A stretch of DNA of 64,000 bases from Luteibacter mycovicinus. GTDB taxonomy: Bacteria; Pseudomonadota; Gammaproteobacteria; Xanthomonadales; Rhodanobacteraceae. Shown piece after piece: positions 49,747-59,145 of this stretch. The notes beneath the pieces are model-generated. The model was not told the origin of the DNA. It worked only from the letters and a program-made list of their open reading frames with translations, and made no database searches. The stretch spans positions 1,922,001 through 1,986,000 of the forward strand of contig NZ_JQNL01000001.1 in the NCBI RefSeq assembly GCF_000745235.1. The letters are read 5' to 3'. Position numbers and translations under genes: made by a program. Numbering within the stretch: the first letter of the stretch is position 1; every line of letters starts with the position of its first letter.

Positions 49747-50217
49747 TCAGATCTCGGCAGCGAGCTGGTCGAGCAGGGCCTTGTGGGCCGCCGGATCGAT
49801 TTCGCGCTGCACGATCTTCTCCGCGCCACGGACGGCGAGGGCGCCGACCTGCTCGCGAAGCTGCTCACGGGCACGCTGGGCCATCGAAGCGATCTCGTCC
49901 TGGGCCGAAGCCTTCAGGCGGTTGATCTCTTCGATCGCGTCGGCGCGGGCCTTCTCGAGAATCTGGTTGGCCTGCTGCTGCGCCTTGTCGATGATGTCCG
50001 TCGACTGCACGCGGGCCTGCTTGATCTCGGTGGCGACCTTGGCGTCGGCATCCTTCAGCTCGGCGCGGGCGCGCTCCGCCGCGGCGAGCCCTTCGGCCAC
50101 CTTCTTCTGGCGTTCTTCGATGGCACCGTTGAGCTGGGGCCAGATGAACTTGGTGGTGAACCAGACCAGGATCGCAAAAGAGATCATCTGGCCCAGGAAG
50201 GTCATGTTAATTTCCAT
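49747..50217 (-). CDS. atpF: ATP synthase F0 subunit b
   Basis: A 156-residue peripheral-stalk subunit, E. coli-like length. One N-terminal membrane helix ([20 protein letters not shown]) is followed by a long charged coiled coil ([20 protein letters not shown] and on) that dimerises and holds the delta subunit. Between atpE and atpH. Confidence 0.96.
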   Translation of the reverse strand: MEINMTFLGQMISFAILVWFTTKFIWPQLNGAIEERQKKVAEGLAAAERARAELKDADAKVATEIKQARVQSTDIIDKAQQQANQILEKARADAIEEINRLKASAQDEIASMAQRAREQLREQVGALAVRGAEKIVQREIDPAAHKALLDQLAAEI

Positions 50218-50299
50218 GATCTCTCCAAAGACTCCGAACGCTGGGGTACTGACGGTCGCCGTGACGCATTACGCCACGGCGACGAAGACGAACGCTTGC

Positions 50300-50605
<306 letters not shown>

Positions 50606-50672
50606 CTAAGAATGACGAATGGGTGGAAACGAAACGAAACTGGACTGAGCGGTCTAACGTCGGTGCGGTGAG

Positions 50673-51515
<843 letters not shown>

Positions 51516-51881
51516 TCAACCCTTGAATCTGAATGCAAATACGTTGACCGTGAAACCCGCCACCAACCCCACGAGCGCGGGCAGGAACGGCAGTTTCCAC
51601 TGGACCAGAATGAGCGCCAGCCCGCCGACGAGGACGATCCATCGAAGGATCATTCCCACCAGGAACCTCATGAACGTCGCCGCGCCTCCACCCAGCGCGC
51701 TGAACGCTCGCGCTGCGAAAAGCGCGTTGGCGATAGCGACGATCAGGGCGGCTGCAAACGCGGCCAGTCCGGCGGCACGCCCCTGCAGTGAAAAAGCGAG
51801 TCCCGCGATGATAGCCACCCCGATCTGCGCGATAACGACGCGCATGGCGAGATGACGACCGGCGGCAAGACTGTTGAGCAA
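51516..51881 (-). CDS. atpI: ATP synthase protein I
   Basis: A 121-residue four-helix protein that assists assembly of the c ring and magnesium supply. TTG 51881 is chosen as start: GGGAG lies 7 nt upstream and the protein then begins LLNSLAAGRHLAMRVVIAQI, as AtpI of relatives does. The internal ATG 51845 (MRVVIAQIG) would remove the conserved start, and the longer ATG at 52001 adds 40 residues without similarity. First gene of the operon. Confidence 0.82.
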   Translation of the reverse strand: MLNSLAAGRHLAMRVVIAQIGVAIIAGLAFSLQGRAAGLAAFAAALIVAIANALFAARAFSALGGGAATFMRFLVGMILRWIVLVGGLALILVQWKLPFLPALVGLVAGFTVNVFAFRFKG

Positions 51882-52050
51882 CGCGAGGCTCCCGTGGTTT
51901 CGCTCGAGGCGGCACCTTTGGTTCAACGGGCCACGGTCTAATCTGGAAAAGTATACCAGCGCCGTAAACGACGGGACAAGCGACGAAAGTCCAATAACCA
52001 CCCGCCGGCGCGACCGTCCGTCGCGTCGTTGGCGAGGGAGCGGCGGTGGA

Positions 52051-52386
52051 TCAGGCCCTGGCGGGCTGACCTACCAGCGCGCCGAGCGAGGTGGCCGTCT
52101 CAACGGCCACGTCGAATATGCCACCGGCGGCCGATGCGGCACGCTCGACGCCTTCCCGCTGGAGGTCCCCACCGCGCGCCATGATGGCGCGCATCGCGTT
52201 CGCATCTGTAGCGAGCATGGCATCGGCCATCAGGCCGGATGCCGCACGCGCATGCCCTTCCATCGCCTGCAGGTGCAGGTCGGCCACGCGCTCCATGCCG
52301 CGCCAGGCCAGGGCCTGCGCGGAAGTGGCCTGCTCGACGAAGCGGGCAAGATCGGCGTAACCGTTTACGTGAGGCATCGAGTGCAT
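52051..52386 (-). CDS. Phasin-like protein
   Basis: A protein of about 111 residues (or 108 from ATG 52377, MPHVNGYADLARF). The helical amphipathic sequence, with LARFVEQATSAQALAWRGME and GVERAASAAGGIFDVAVETA, resembles the phasin family that coats polyhydroxyalkanoate granules, but similar small helical proteins exist without granules. No Shine-Dalgarno decides between starts. Single gene between queD and the ATP synthase operon, all on the minus strand. Confidence 0.55.
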   Translation of the reverse strand: MHSMPHVNGYADLARFVEQATSAQALAWRGMERVADLHLQAMEGHARAASGLMADAMLATDANAMRAIMARGGDLQREGVERAASAAGGIFDVAVETATSLGALVGQPARA

Positions 52387-52470
52387 CCGTGGGGAACGGG
52401 GAGGTGCCGGAGTGTAGACCTGTCTGCGGCGGCGCAGCAACCGCTAATTGTTGCGATGACAGCCTTTGCC

Positions 52471-52827
52471 TCAGTCGCCCGTGTATTCCGCACCCGAGGT
52501 ACAGGTCTCGTTGACCACGACCTTGGCCAGACCCGGCACGTCGACACGCAGCCGCTGGAAGATCCAGCGCGCGAGATTTTCACTGGTCGGATTCTCGAGA
52601 CCTTCGATATCGTTGAGATAGTTGTGGTCGAGGCGGTCGTAGAGCGGCTGGAAGCGCGCCTTCAGGTCGCCGAAGTCCATGACCCAGCCGAAGACGGGGT
52701 CGACCGGGCCTTCCACGTGGAGCTCCACACGAAACGAATGACCGTGCAGCCGCGCGCACTTGTGGCCTTCGGGCACATTCGGCAAGCGATGCGCCGCCTC
52801 GATGTTGAACGTCTTATAGATACGCAT
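52471..52827 (-). CDS. queD: 6-carboxytetrahydropterin synthase
   Basis: A 118-residue T-fold enzyme, the second step of queuosine synthesis from dihydroneopterin triphosphate. Zinc ligands His13, His28 and His30 and catalytic Cys24 are in [41 protein letters not shown] and [11 protein letters not shown] are conserved, as is the C-terminal [12 protein letters not shown] 52827 ([13 protein letters not shown]) matches the family; the longer frame adds 17 residues. Confidence 0.95.
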   Translation of the reverse strand: MRIYKTFNIEAAHRLPNVPEGHKCARLHGHSFRVELHVEGPVDPVFGWVMDFGDLKARFQPLYDRLDHNYLNDIEGLENPTSENLARWIFQRLRVDVPGLAKVVVNETCTSGAEYTGD

Positions 52828-53036
52828 GAGGGTGAATCGATCTCTGATGACTGGACAGTGTAGCGGACCGGGCTTCAAACGATCTCAGCGACCGCCTTCA
52901 CGACGTGGTTCGCATTTTCGAACCGTCAGGGCGTCGTTTCGTGGACTTTTACGACCGGAACGGTTGCAGTGGTAACTTGTCCGACGGAGCCGGGGGGCGT
53001 CCGTTGAGGGGATTCGTGCTCACTGAGGAGGCATCC

Positions 53037-53669
53037 ATGTGCCTTGGTCGTGACTCGCTCGACCGCCCGCACCAGTGCGGGCTGGCCGAAGAAGTGTTTG
53101 CCGCCCTGCCCATGCCCTGCGTGGTGTGGCGCGATGAAGGCGGGCGCGCGGTGATGGCCAACGCCGCATTCCGGCGGGAGTTTGGCGTGGGCCGCGGAAC
53201 AGCCGGACCGCGCTGGATCGCCGACCACCTGGAGCCTTCCGGCGGCGCCGATGAATTCGCCTTCCGCGATCCGCACGGCCAGCCTCGCCGCTATCGCGTG
53301 ACCCGGCAGCGTCTCGAAGCACCCAGCGGTGCGTTCCAGGCCGTTTTCCTGATGCCCCTCTCCGATGATGAGAGCGTGGCGGCGGATTCTTCTTCTCCGG
53401 CCAGCCCCGTCTCGATTGCCGCCACGCGTCCGGACCTCGGCCTGACGCGAAGGGAATCGCAGGTGCTCGACGGAATCATGAGCGGCAAGCTCAACAAGGT
53501 CATCGCCAGCGAACTGCGGATCAGCCCGAAGACCGTGGAACTCCACCGCGCCAATCTGATGGCGAAGCTGCGCGTGCATAACGTCGTGGAACTGGCGAGG
53601 GCCGTTCTGGACGGGCCTCCCTCCCGTCCCGACGAGCGGGTCGCGGACACCGACCTGTCGGCCGCCTGA
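53037..53669 (+). CDS. LuxR-type regulator with PAS-like sensor domain
   Basis: A 210-residue protein. The N-terminal part (FAALPMPCVVWRDEGGRAVMANAAFRREFG) reads like a PAS domain; the C-terminus is a LuxR/NarL helix-turn-helix (LTRRESQVLDGIMSGKLNKVIASELRISPKTVELHRANL). It lacks a receiver domain, so it is not a classical response regulator. ATG 53037 was chosen because GAGGAG lies 6-7 nt upstream; an in-frame ATG at 52905 adds 44 residues without homology. Signal and targets unknown. Confidence 0.82.
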   Translation: MCLGRDSLDRPHQCGLAEEVFAALPMPCVVWRDEGGRAVMANAAFRREFGVGRGTAGPRWIADHLEPSGGADEFAFRDPHGQPRRYRVTRQRLEAPSGAFQAVFLMPLSDDESVAADSSSPASPVSIAATRPDLGLTRRESQVLDGIMSGKLNKVIASELRISPKTVELHRANLMAKLRVHNVVELARAVLDGPPSRPDERVADTDLSAA

Positions 53670-53674
53670 GGCAT

Positions 53675-53706
53675 AAAAAAAGCCGCATCGTGACGATGCG
53701 GCTTTT
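53675..53706 (+). terminator. Bidirectional rho-independent terminator
   Basis: Perfect 10-bp stem AGCCGCATCG/CGATGCGGCT with a TGA loop, flanked by an A run on the left and TTTT on the right. It closes the LuxR-type gene on the plus strand and the tRNA-Met transcript on the minus strand. Confidence 0.85.
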
Positions 53707-53713
53707 CTCGTTT

Positions 53714-53790
53714 TGGTGGCTAGAGGCGGGCTCGAACCGCCGACCTCAGCATTATGAGTGCCGCGCTCTGACCAGCTGAGCTACCTAGCC
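53714..53790 (-). tRNA. tRNA-Met (CAU), elongator
   Basis: A 77-nt cloverleaf on the minus strand. The acceptor stem pairs GGCTAGG with CCTAGCC-like bases, the D arm reads TAGCTCAGCTGGTCAGAGC, the anticodon loop CTCATAA gives CAU, and the T arm contains GGTTCGAGCC. CCA is encoded. Overall layout follows the elongator methionine tRNA (GGCTA.GTAGCTCAG) rather than the initiator or the lysidine-modified tRNA-Ile(CAU). Confidence 0.93.
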
Positions 53791-53964
53791 GTGGAACCTG
53801 GTCGTTCGTAAGCGAGGCTCACGAAGGCCGGGCAGTTTAATCGGGGCTGAGCTTCCGTTCAAGTGGTGCCTTGCCCCGTCTTCTCGCGCTGTGGTTGAAT
53901 CGGGCCCATCGCGCACGTTTCCGGCCTGCAAGGCTGGCGCGCGGCATGGATTCGCGGAGGGCGG

Positions 53965-54507
53965 ATGATCGACGCAGATGGCTATCGACCGAATGTGGGC
54001 ATCGTTCTCCTCAATGGGGACGGGCGCCTGTTCTGGGCGCGCCGTGTCAATCGCGACGGCTGGCAGTTTCCTCAGGGGGGCATGCGCAGCGACGAAACGC
54101 CGCTGGAGGCCATGTATCGCGAGCTGGAAGAAGAGACCGGCCTGCTCGCCAAGCACGTGGAAGTCCTCGCCGAGACCCGTGGCTGGCTGCGCTACCGGTT
54201 GCCCAGCCGCTTCGTGAGACACCATCAGCGCCCCACCTGCATCGGCCAGAAGCAGGTGTGGTTCCTGCTGCGCCTCAAGTGCACCGAGGACACCTTTCGC
54301 CTGGATGCCTGCGAAAAGCCGGAGTTCGACCTCTGGCGCTGGGTCGATTTCTGGTATCCCGCCAACCACGTGGTGAACTTCAAACGCCAGGTGTACGAGC
54401 GCGCCTTACGTCAGTTCGCACCCACGGTCGAGACCGTCTGTTCGGTCACGGTGGGTACCTGCCCACAGCAGGCCGAAGCCGAACGGCTCGCCCGCGGCGG
54501 CGAATGA
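53965..54507 (+). CDS. rppH: RNA pyrophosphohydrolase
   Basis: A 180-residue Nudix hydrolase that removes pyrophosphate from mRNA 5' ends and starts RNase E-dependent decay. The Nudix box is [20 protein letters not shown] followed by TGL; the substrate segment [12 protein letters not shown] and [10 protein letters not shown] are typical of RppH. It starts [17 protein letters not shown], the canonical family N-terminus. An isolated gene between the tRNA and bfd. Confidence 0.95.
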   Translation: MIDADGYRPNVGIVLLNGDGRLFWARRVNRDGWQFPQGGMRSDETPLEAMYRELEEETGLLAKHVEVLAETRGWLRYRLPSRFVRHHQRPTCIGQKQVWFLLRLKCTEDTFRLDACEKPEFDLWRWVDFWYPANHVVNFKRQVYERALRQFAPTVETVCSVTVGTCPQQAEAERLARGGE

Positions 54508-54547
54508 TGGCGCGGTAACCTCGCGGCTGAATTTCACATCTGTGTAG

Positions 54548-54576
54548 TTGACAATCGTTCGCATTCGTATTCGAAT
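54548..54576 (+). promoter_or_regulatory. bfd promoter with Fur-box-like sequence
   Basis: TTGACA (54548-54553) and TCGAAT (54571-54576) with a 17-bp spacer. The region reads GAATACGAATGCGAACGATTGTC on the minus strand, resembling overlapping Fur hexamers (GATAAT-like). Iron-repressed expression of bfd would fit. Confidence 0.5.
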
Positions 54577-54584
54577 GCCGACCC

Positions 54585-54788
54585 ATGTACATATGCATGT
54601 GCAACGCCGTCACCGACCACGCCATTCGCCGCGCCGCGGCCGATGGTGTCGAATCGTTCGCCGAGCTCCAGGCCCGCACCGGCTGTTCCGACTGCTGCGG
54701 CGCCTGTGAGTCCGAGGCCCGGCAATGCCTCCGTGAGGCGGTCTCCGAGATGCGCCCGGTGCTGAGCTTTCTCCCTACCCCGGCCTGA
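54585..54788 (+). CDS. bfd: Bacterioferritin-associated ferredoxin
   Basis: A 67-residue [2Fe-2S] protein that delivers electrons to bacterioferritin to release stored iron. Cluster ligands are the CMC pair at residues 4-6 and the cysteines of GCSDCCGAC at about 34-41. ATG 54585 sits just after a Fur-box-like promoter and 103 bp before bfr, the usual partner. Confidence 0.92.
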   Translation: MYICMCNAVTDHAIRRAAADGVESFAELQARTGCSDCCGACESEARQCLREAVSEMRPVLSFLPTPA

Positions 54789-54891
54789 TCTCGCGCCCGC
54801 CTTTGCGGACGCAAACCGTCTTCATTCTCGTTACGTCATCGCTTCTCCGCGAGTCGTATAGTCGCCGCTGAATATCCAGGGAGACACCCCC

Positions 54892-55374
54892 ATGAAGGGC
54901 GACGCGAAGGTCATCGAATTCCTCAACAAGGTCCTCTACAACGAGCTGGCCGCCATCAACCAGTACTTCCTGCATTACAGGATGTTCAAGGACTGGGGCT
55001 ACAACGAACTCGCCAAGCACGAGTACGAGGAGTCCATCGAGGAAATGAAGCACGCCGACAAGCTGATCGAGCGGATCCTGTTCCTCGACGGCCTGCCGAA
55101 CCTTCAGCACCTGGGCAAGCTGCGCATCGGCGAGAACGTGGTCGAAGCGCTGCAGGGCGACCTGGATCTCGAAATGATCGCGACGAAGGATCTGCGCGAG
55201 GCCATTGCCTACAGCGAAGGCATCCACGACTTCGTCAGCCGCGACCTCTTCAAGTTCATCCTGGGCCAGGAAGAAGAGCACATCGACTGGCTGGAGACGC
55301 AGTTCAGTCTGATTTCGGACATCGGTCCGGAGCGCTACATGCTCAGCAAGGTCGGCTCGCTCGACAAGCACTGA
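54892..55374 (+). CDS. bfr: Bacterioferritin
   Basis: A 160-residue four-helix-bundle ferritin that stores iron in a 24-mer with heme at the dimer interface. Ferroxidase ligands are visible in [20 protein letters not shown] (Glu18), [15 protein letters not shown] (Glu51 and heme Met52, His54) and [11 protein letters not shown] (Glu127, His130). Usual length is 154-160. Paired with bfd upstream, and followed by a terminator. Confidence 0.97.
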   Translation: MKGDAKVIEFLNKVLYNELAAINQYFLHYRMFKDWGYNELAKHEYEESIEEMKHADKLIERILFLDGLPNLQHLGKLRIGENVVEALQGDLDLEMIATKDLREAIAYSEGIHDFVSRDLFKFILGQEEEHIDWLETQFSLISDIGPERYMLSKVGSLDKH

Positions 55375-55397
55375 TCAGGTCGCTACAAAGCCACATA

Positions 55398-55421
55398 AGG
55401 CCGCCGCCAGGCGGCCTTTTT
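55398..55421 (+). terminator. Rho-independent terminator after bfr
   Basis: AGGCCGCC (55398-55405) and GGCGGCCT (55410-55417) with a 4-nt loop, followed by TTTT. It lies 24 bp past the bfr stop. Confidence 0.85.
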
Positions 55422-55506
55422 CGTGGAACGAGGCGGGGTTCCTTGACCGCGGCGGAAGCCGGGGGCTATACCATCCGGCCTTCACGCCTTCTCCACGGAT
55501 CCATTC

Positions 55507-56253
55507 ATGGCCCCAAGCCATCCACCCCGCTTCGTCGTGCGCCGGCTCGACGACATGTCCGTCGAGCGGCGAAAACGGCTGCTGATGGGCGCCGCGTGGC
55601 TGGGCAGCCTGTTCCTGACCACGCTGCTGACCTTGAGTCTGACGGCGGGCAAGGCGCCGGCCGGCAAGCCAGGCCATGGCCCCATCGTGGCGCACGAGAC
55701 CGAGGCCGAAGACCTGCGCCAGCAGGTCGCCAACCTGCAGCGGGCGGGCCAGGTCAGCGAGATCGCCGCCAGGGAACTCAGGAGAAACCTCGCTGAGCGC
55801 GATGAGGAGATCAGTGGTCTGCGTACGGATCTGGCGTTTTATTCGCGCCTGGTCGGCGGTAACGGGCAGCGCGACGGCCTGAAAATCCAGGGCACACGCA
55901 CCACGGCGATCAAGGGCGCGCCGAACGGATGGAACGTGGTGATCACTCTGACTCAGAACGCGCGCCGGGGCGATGAGGTCAAAGGCGATGTCCACCTCGC
56001 CGTGGAGGGTATCCAGGACAACAAGGTGCGTACCCTCGAAGGCGCCGCTCTCGGCCAGGCCGCATCCGTGGATGGTCTGCCCTTCGCCTTCCGGTATTTT
56101 CAACAGATCCAGGGCAGCTTCACGCTGCCGGCTGGGTTCCAGCCGACGCGGCTGCGCCTCGAAGCGCGGCCTGCCGGGGACGACACCGTCAGCGCCACCG
56201 TGCCCTGGGCCGAGGCAACACGCAACGACGAGGCAAGCGATGTTCAACAGTAA
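55507..56253 (+). CDS. DUF6776-like membrane-anchored coiled-coil protein
   Basis: A 248-residue protein with one transmembrane helix (WLGSLFLTTLLTLSLTA, about residues 31-47), a short periplasmic coiled coil (AEDLRQQVANLQRAG...LRRNLAERDEEISGLRTDLAFYSRLVG) and a beta-rich C-terminal domain (DGLKIQGTRTTAIKGAPNGW). The family is found beside bactofilin genes; its role is not known. Its 3' end overlaps the bactofilin start by 14 nt. Confidence 0.7.
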   Translation: MAPSHPPRFVVRRLDDMSVERRKRLLMGAAWLGSLFLTTLLTLSLTAGKAPAGKPGHGPIVAHETEAEDLRQQVANLQRAGQVSEIAARELRRNLAERDEEISGLRTDLAFYSRLVGGNGQRDGLKIQGTRTTAIKGAPNGWNVVITLTQNARRGDEVKGDVHLAVEGIQDNKVRTLEGAALGQAASVDGLPFAFRYFQQIQGSFTLPAGFQPTRLRLEARPAGDDTVSATVPWAEATRNDEASDVQQ

Positions 56254-56674
56254 GGGGAAGAACCAGGGGCCGGCCGTCGGTATCGCCGCCACGAGCCTGA
56301 TCGCGCGGGGCGTGATCATTCGTGGAGACGTGCTTTTCAGCGGCTCGCTGCACCTGGATGGCGCGGTCGAGGGCTCCGTCCACGCCGACACGGGTAGCGA
56401 CGGCTTTCTCACCATCAGTGAGACGGGACGCGTCACCGGGCGGATCGAGGTGCCACACGCAAGCATCAACGGCGGCGTGACCGGCGACATTGATGTGTCC
56501 GAAAGGCTCGAACTGGCGCCGCTGGCGCGTATCGAAGGCGACGTTCACTACCAGGTGCTGGAAATGGCCGCCGGTGCACAGGTCAACGGCAAGATGATCC
56601 ATCGGGCGCCCCCGACCGTACGGCAGCTGGCCCAGGCGGGTATCGAGAAGACCCCGACGCTGTCCGAGGCTTGA
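56240..56674 (+). CDS. Bactofilin (polymer-forming cytoskeletal protein)
   Basis: A 144-residue bactofilin: a short N-terminal tail (MFNSKGKNQGPAVGIAATSL), then a right-handed beta helix of repeats (LIARGVIIRGDVLFSGSLHL, GRIEVPHASINGGVTGDIDV) and a short C-terminal tail. Bactofilins polymerise without nucleotide into filaments that scaffold cell-wall enzymes. Its start overlaps the 3' end of the DUF6776-like gene, indicating co-expression and possible partnership. Confidence 0.88.
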   Translation: MFNSKGKNQGPAVGIAATSLIARGVIIRGDVLFSGSLHLDGAVEGSVHADTGSDGFLTISETGRVTGRIEVPHASINGGVTGDIDVSERLELAPLARIEGDVHYQVLEMAAGAQVNGKMIHRAPPTVRQLAQAGIEKTPTLSEA

Positions 56675-56696
56675 CCTGTAGCCGATCGGCGCCATT

Positions 56697-57092
56697 ATGG
56701 GAGGCATGAACAACCCCTTCCCCATGGCTCCGTCGGCAGCCGCGCCGGATTACCGCTCGGCGGGTTCGCCCCTGATCTTTACCGAGGCCGCCGCACGAAA
56801 GGTGCACGAGCTGATCGACGAAGAGGGCAACCCCTCGCTCAAGCTCCGCGTGTATATCAGCGGAGGCGGCTGCTCGGGTTTCCAGTACGGCTTCACCTTC
56901 GACGAAGAGCAGGCCGAGGACGACCTGGCCGTATCGCGCGAGGGCGTGACCCTTGTCGTCGATCCGCTGTCGCTGCAGTACCTGACCGGCGCCGAGATCG
57001 ATTACGCCGAGTCGTTCAGCGGTTCGCAGTTCGTGATTCGCAATCCGAACGCGAAGACCACGTGCGGCTGCGGCTCCTCGTTCAGCGCATGA
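56697..57092 (+). CDS. erpA: Iron-sulfur cluster insertion protein ErpA
   Basis: A 131-residue A-type Fe-S carrier. The three cluster cysteines are in [11 protein letters not shown] (one) and TTCGCGSS (two); [22 protein letters not shown] is conserved. ErpA hands clusters to respiratory and isoprenoid enzymes. ATG 56697 is kept because the downstream ATG 56706 sits too close to GGGAGG to use it; the two starts differ only by MGG. Slight N-terminal extension ([14 protein letters not shown]) compared with E. coli. Confidence 0.92.
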   Translation: MGGMNNPFPMAPSAAAPDYRSAGSPLIFTEAAARKVHELIDEEGNPSLKLRVYISGGGCSGFQYGFTFDEEQAEDDLAVSREGVTLVVDPLSLQYLTGAEIDYAESFSGSQFVIRNPNAKTTCGCGSSFSA

Positions 57093-57105
57093 CCGGTCGT
57101 ACCGC

Positions 57106-58092
57106 GTGAGCTACGGAACGGAGCGCCACACGCCCGTAGAAGGTCGCGTGCGGGATAACGTCTTCGCCGGCGTCGCCATCGACCGTATGGCCGAGCGCCG
57201 CGACGATCGTCTCTGGGTCGAAGAAACCGAACGCGCCGACGACACGCGCTTCCTGGTGCTGGACAGCGAAGGGCAGGCCTTCGTCGACGAGCGTGGCGAG
57301 CATCCTCAGTGGATGACTCCCGTGATGCGGGCCGAACGCTTCGGCGATGTGGTCTCCACGCTGCTGGGGATCGCCAACGGAACGGCATGGTTCGCGCTGG
57401 TGCTCGACGAGGCGCATGCTGAGATCTTCGTCGACCTGACCTCCGCGCGACGCATGTCGCTGCGCGAAGCCGGGTTGATCCTGCCGGCCTTCGAAGCGGG
57501 ACTCTTCGCGTTCGCCAAGGGCATCACGCATTGGCAGCGGCAGACGCGTTTCTGCAGTCTCTGTGGTGCTCCCACGCTCGTCGTGGCTTCGGGACATCGC
57601 GTGCAGTGCACGAATCCCGACGGTCCGCACATGCATTTTCCCCGCACCGACGCCGCGATCATCGTGATCGTGGAGGACGGCGACCGTTGCCTGCTGGGCC
57701 GACAGCGCGGCTGGCCGGCGGGCCGGTATTCCACACTGGCCGGCTTCATCGAGCCGGGCGAGTCGCTCGAGGATGCGGTCAGGCGCGAAGTGCGCGAAGA
57801 GTCCGGCGTGGAGGTACTTCACGCGACCTACCACTCGTCACAGCCCTGGCCCCTGCCGGCCTCCCTGATGGTCGGTTTCACGGCCACGGCCAGAACCCGC
57901 GAGATCATCCTCCGCGACGACGAGCTGGAAGACGCCCGCTGGTTCACCGCCGACGACATCGTGTCCGGCATGCGTTCGGGTGAACTGGGCGTACCGCCGC
58001 CGCTATCGGTCTCGTATCGCCTGATCGGACACTGGCTGGCGCAGCGGAATATCTCCCTCGAGGAACTGATCGCGAGTTCGCCGGCCCGCTGA
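57106..58092 (+). CDS. nudC: NAD+ diphosphatase / RNA deNADding enzyme NudC
   Basis: A 328-residue Nudix enzyme that splits NAD(H) and removes NAD caps from RNA. The Nudix box is GFIEPGESLEDAVRREVREE followed by SG; the NudC-specific SQPWPLPASLM motif is present. The zinc ribbon shows CSLCG and CTNPDGPHMHF: the fourth cysteine of the usual set is missing and Gly/His occupy its place. GTG 57106 is the likely start, 13 bp after erpA. Confidence 0.9.
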   Translation: MSYGTERHTPVEGRVRDNVFAGVAIDRMAERRDDRLWVEETERADDTRFLVLDSEGQAFVDERGEHPQWMTPVMRAERFGDVVSTLLGIANGTAWFALVLDEAHAEIFVDLTSARRMSLREAGLILPAFEAGLFAFAKGITHWQRQTRFCSLCGAPTLVVASGHRVQCTNPDGPHMHFPRTDAAIIVIVEDGDRCLLGRQRGWPAGRYSTLAGFIEPGESLEDAVRREVREESGVEVLHATYHSSQPWPLPASLMVGFTATARTREIILRDDELEDARWFTADDIVSGMRSGELGVPPPLSVSYRLIGHWLAQRNISLEELIASSPAR

Positions 58093-58137
58093 CGGTTCGC
58101 CTACAATCGGGCCATCGATCTGCGGATTCCGCTTGCC

Positions 58138-59004
58138 ATGGCTCTACGTCTCCTCGCGATTCTCATCTCCCTGGCCATCGTCTGGAGCGTGCCCCGGCTG
58201 GCGCGCTGGCGTGACGACCGCTGGTTCCGGGGCTGGGTCTCCCGCTTGAGCGATCTTTCCGGTCCCGGTCGCGTCGCGGTCGTGCTGCTGGTTCCCGTCA
58301 TCGCGGCGGCGATCATCGCCGGCGTACTCCGTGCCCTGCCCTTCTTCGATCTGGCATGGCTGGCTTTCGCGATCGTCGTGCTGACCTACGCACTCGGACC
58401 CCGCGAAATCGAGACCGATATCGACGCGATCCTGCGTGCGAGCGATACGCTTCGCCGCGACGAGGCCCTGATCGCGCTCCGCCACGACGAAGAGACCCTT
58501 CCGTGGTTTGCGCCGGCTCTGGTCGAGGCCGCCTTTTACGGCGCGCTTCGTCGTCGCTTCGGCGTGCTGCTGTGGTTCCTGCTGCTCGGGCCGGCCGGCG
58601 CGCTCGGCTATCGCCTCGCGCAGTTGCTGGGTCGCGACGCGTCGCTATCCGTCGACACGGACACGCGTACCGCGGCACGTCGTCTGGCCGATGCGCTCGA
58701 CTGGATTCCCGCCCACCTGATGGTTTTTGCGATGGCGCTGGTCTCCGATTTCGACGCCGTCATGGGCGCATGGAAGCAGTGGCATCGCACCTCGGGGAGC
58801 CCGCGCTCGCGGCTGGACCCGGACTTCCTGGGTGCCGTCGCCCGTGCCGGTGTCGATGCCGACGTGGAAGCCGGCGACGGCTACGCGCAGGACGTCAGCG
58901 ACCCCGTCGTCGAACTCGAAGATGCTCGCCGGGTCATACGGCGCGTGCTTGTGGTCTGGCTGGCAGTGGTTGCGCTGATCGTGCTGGCCGCCTGGGTGGC
59001 GTGA
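58138..59004 (+). CDS. ampE: AmpE-like inner-membrane protein (CobD/CbiB superfamily)
   Basis: A 288-residue protein with about five membrane segments: LRLLAILISLAIVWSVPRL at the start, RVAVVLLVPVIAAAIIAGVL, LAWLAFAIVVLTYALGPRE, LLWFLLLGPAGALGYRL and VLVVWLAVVALIVLAAWVA at the end. Topology and LVEAAFYGALRRRFGVLLWF match the AmpE/CobD superfamily; AmpE is linked to beta-lactamase induction but no ampD is adjacent here. A TACAAT element lies about 31 bp before the start. Confidence 0.75.
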   Translation: MALRLLAILISLAIVWSVPRLARWRDDRWFRGWVSRLSDLSGPGRVAVVLLVPVIAAAIIAGVLRALPFFDLAWLAFAIVVLTYALGPREIETDIDAILRASDTLRRDEALIALRHDEETLPWFAPALVEAAFYGALRRRFGVLLWFLLLGPAGALGYRLAQLLGRDASLSVDTDTRTAARRLADALDWIPAHLMVFAMALVSDFDAVMGAWKQWHRTSGSPRSRLDPDFLGAVARAGVDADVEAGDGYAQDVSDPVVELEDARRVIRRVLVVWLAVVALIVLAAWVA

Positions 59005-59145
59005 TATCGACTTACGCTGATCTGAGGCGAAGCCCTACGCGCAAGTGAAGGGTTGACTGAGCCAGACTCGGGGCGAAGGACTGACCTCGCCTCGTAGGGG
59101 AATGCGGCACGCTTCGTACTCCCCCCTGCCAAGGATATGGCAACC

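Noticed and set aside
53714..53790. tRNA-Ile(CAU, lysidine) as identity for the CAU tRNA
   Set aside because: Acceptor stem and D arm follow elongator tRNA-Met (GGCTA.GTAGCTCAG) rather than the GGCCCCT type of tRNA-Ile2.
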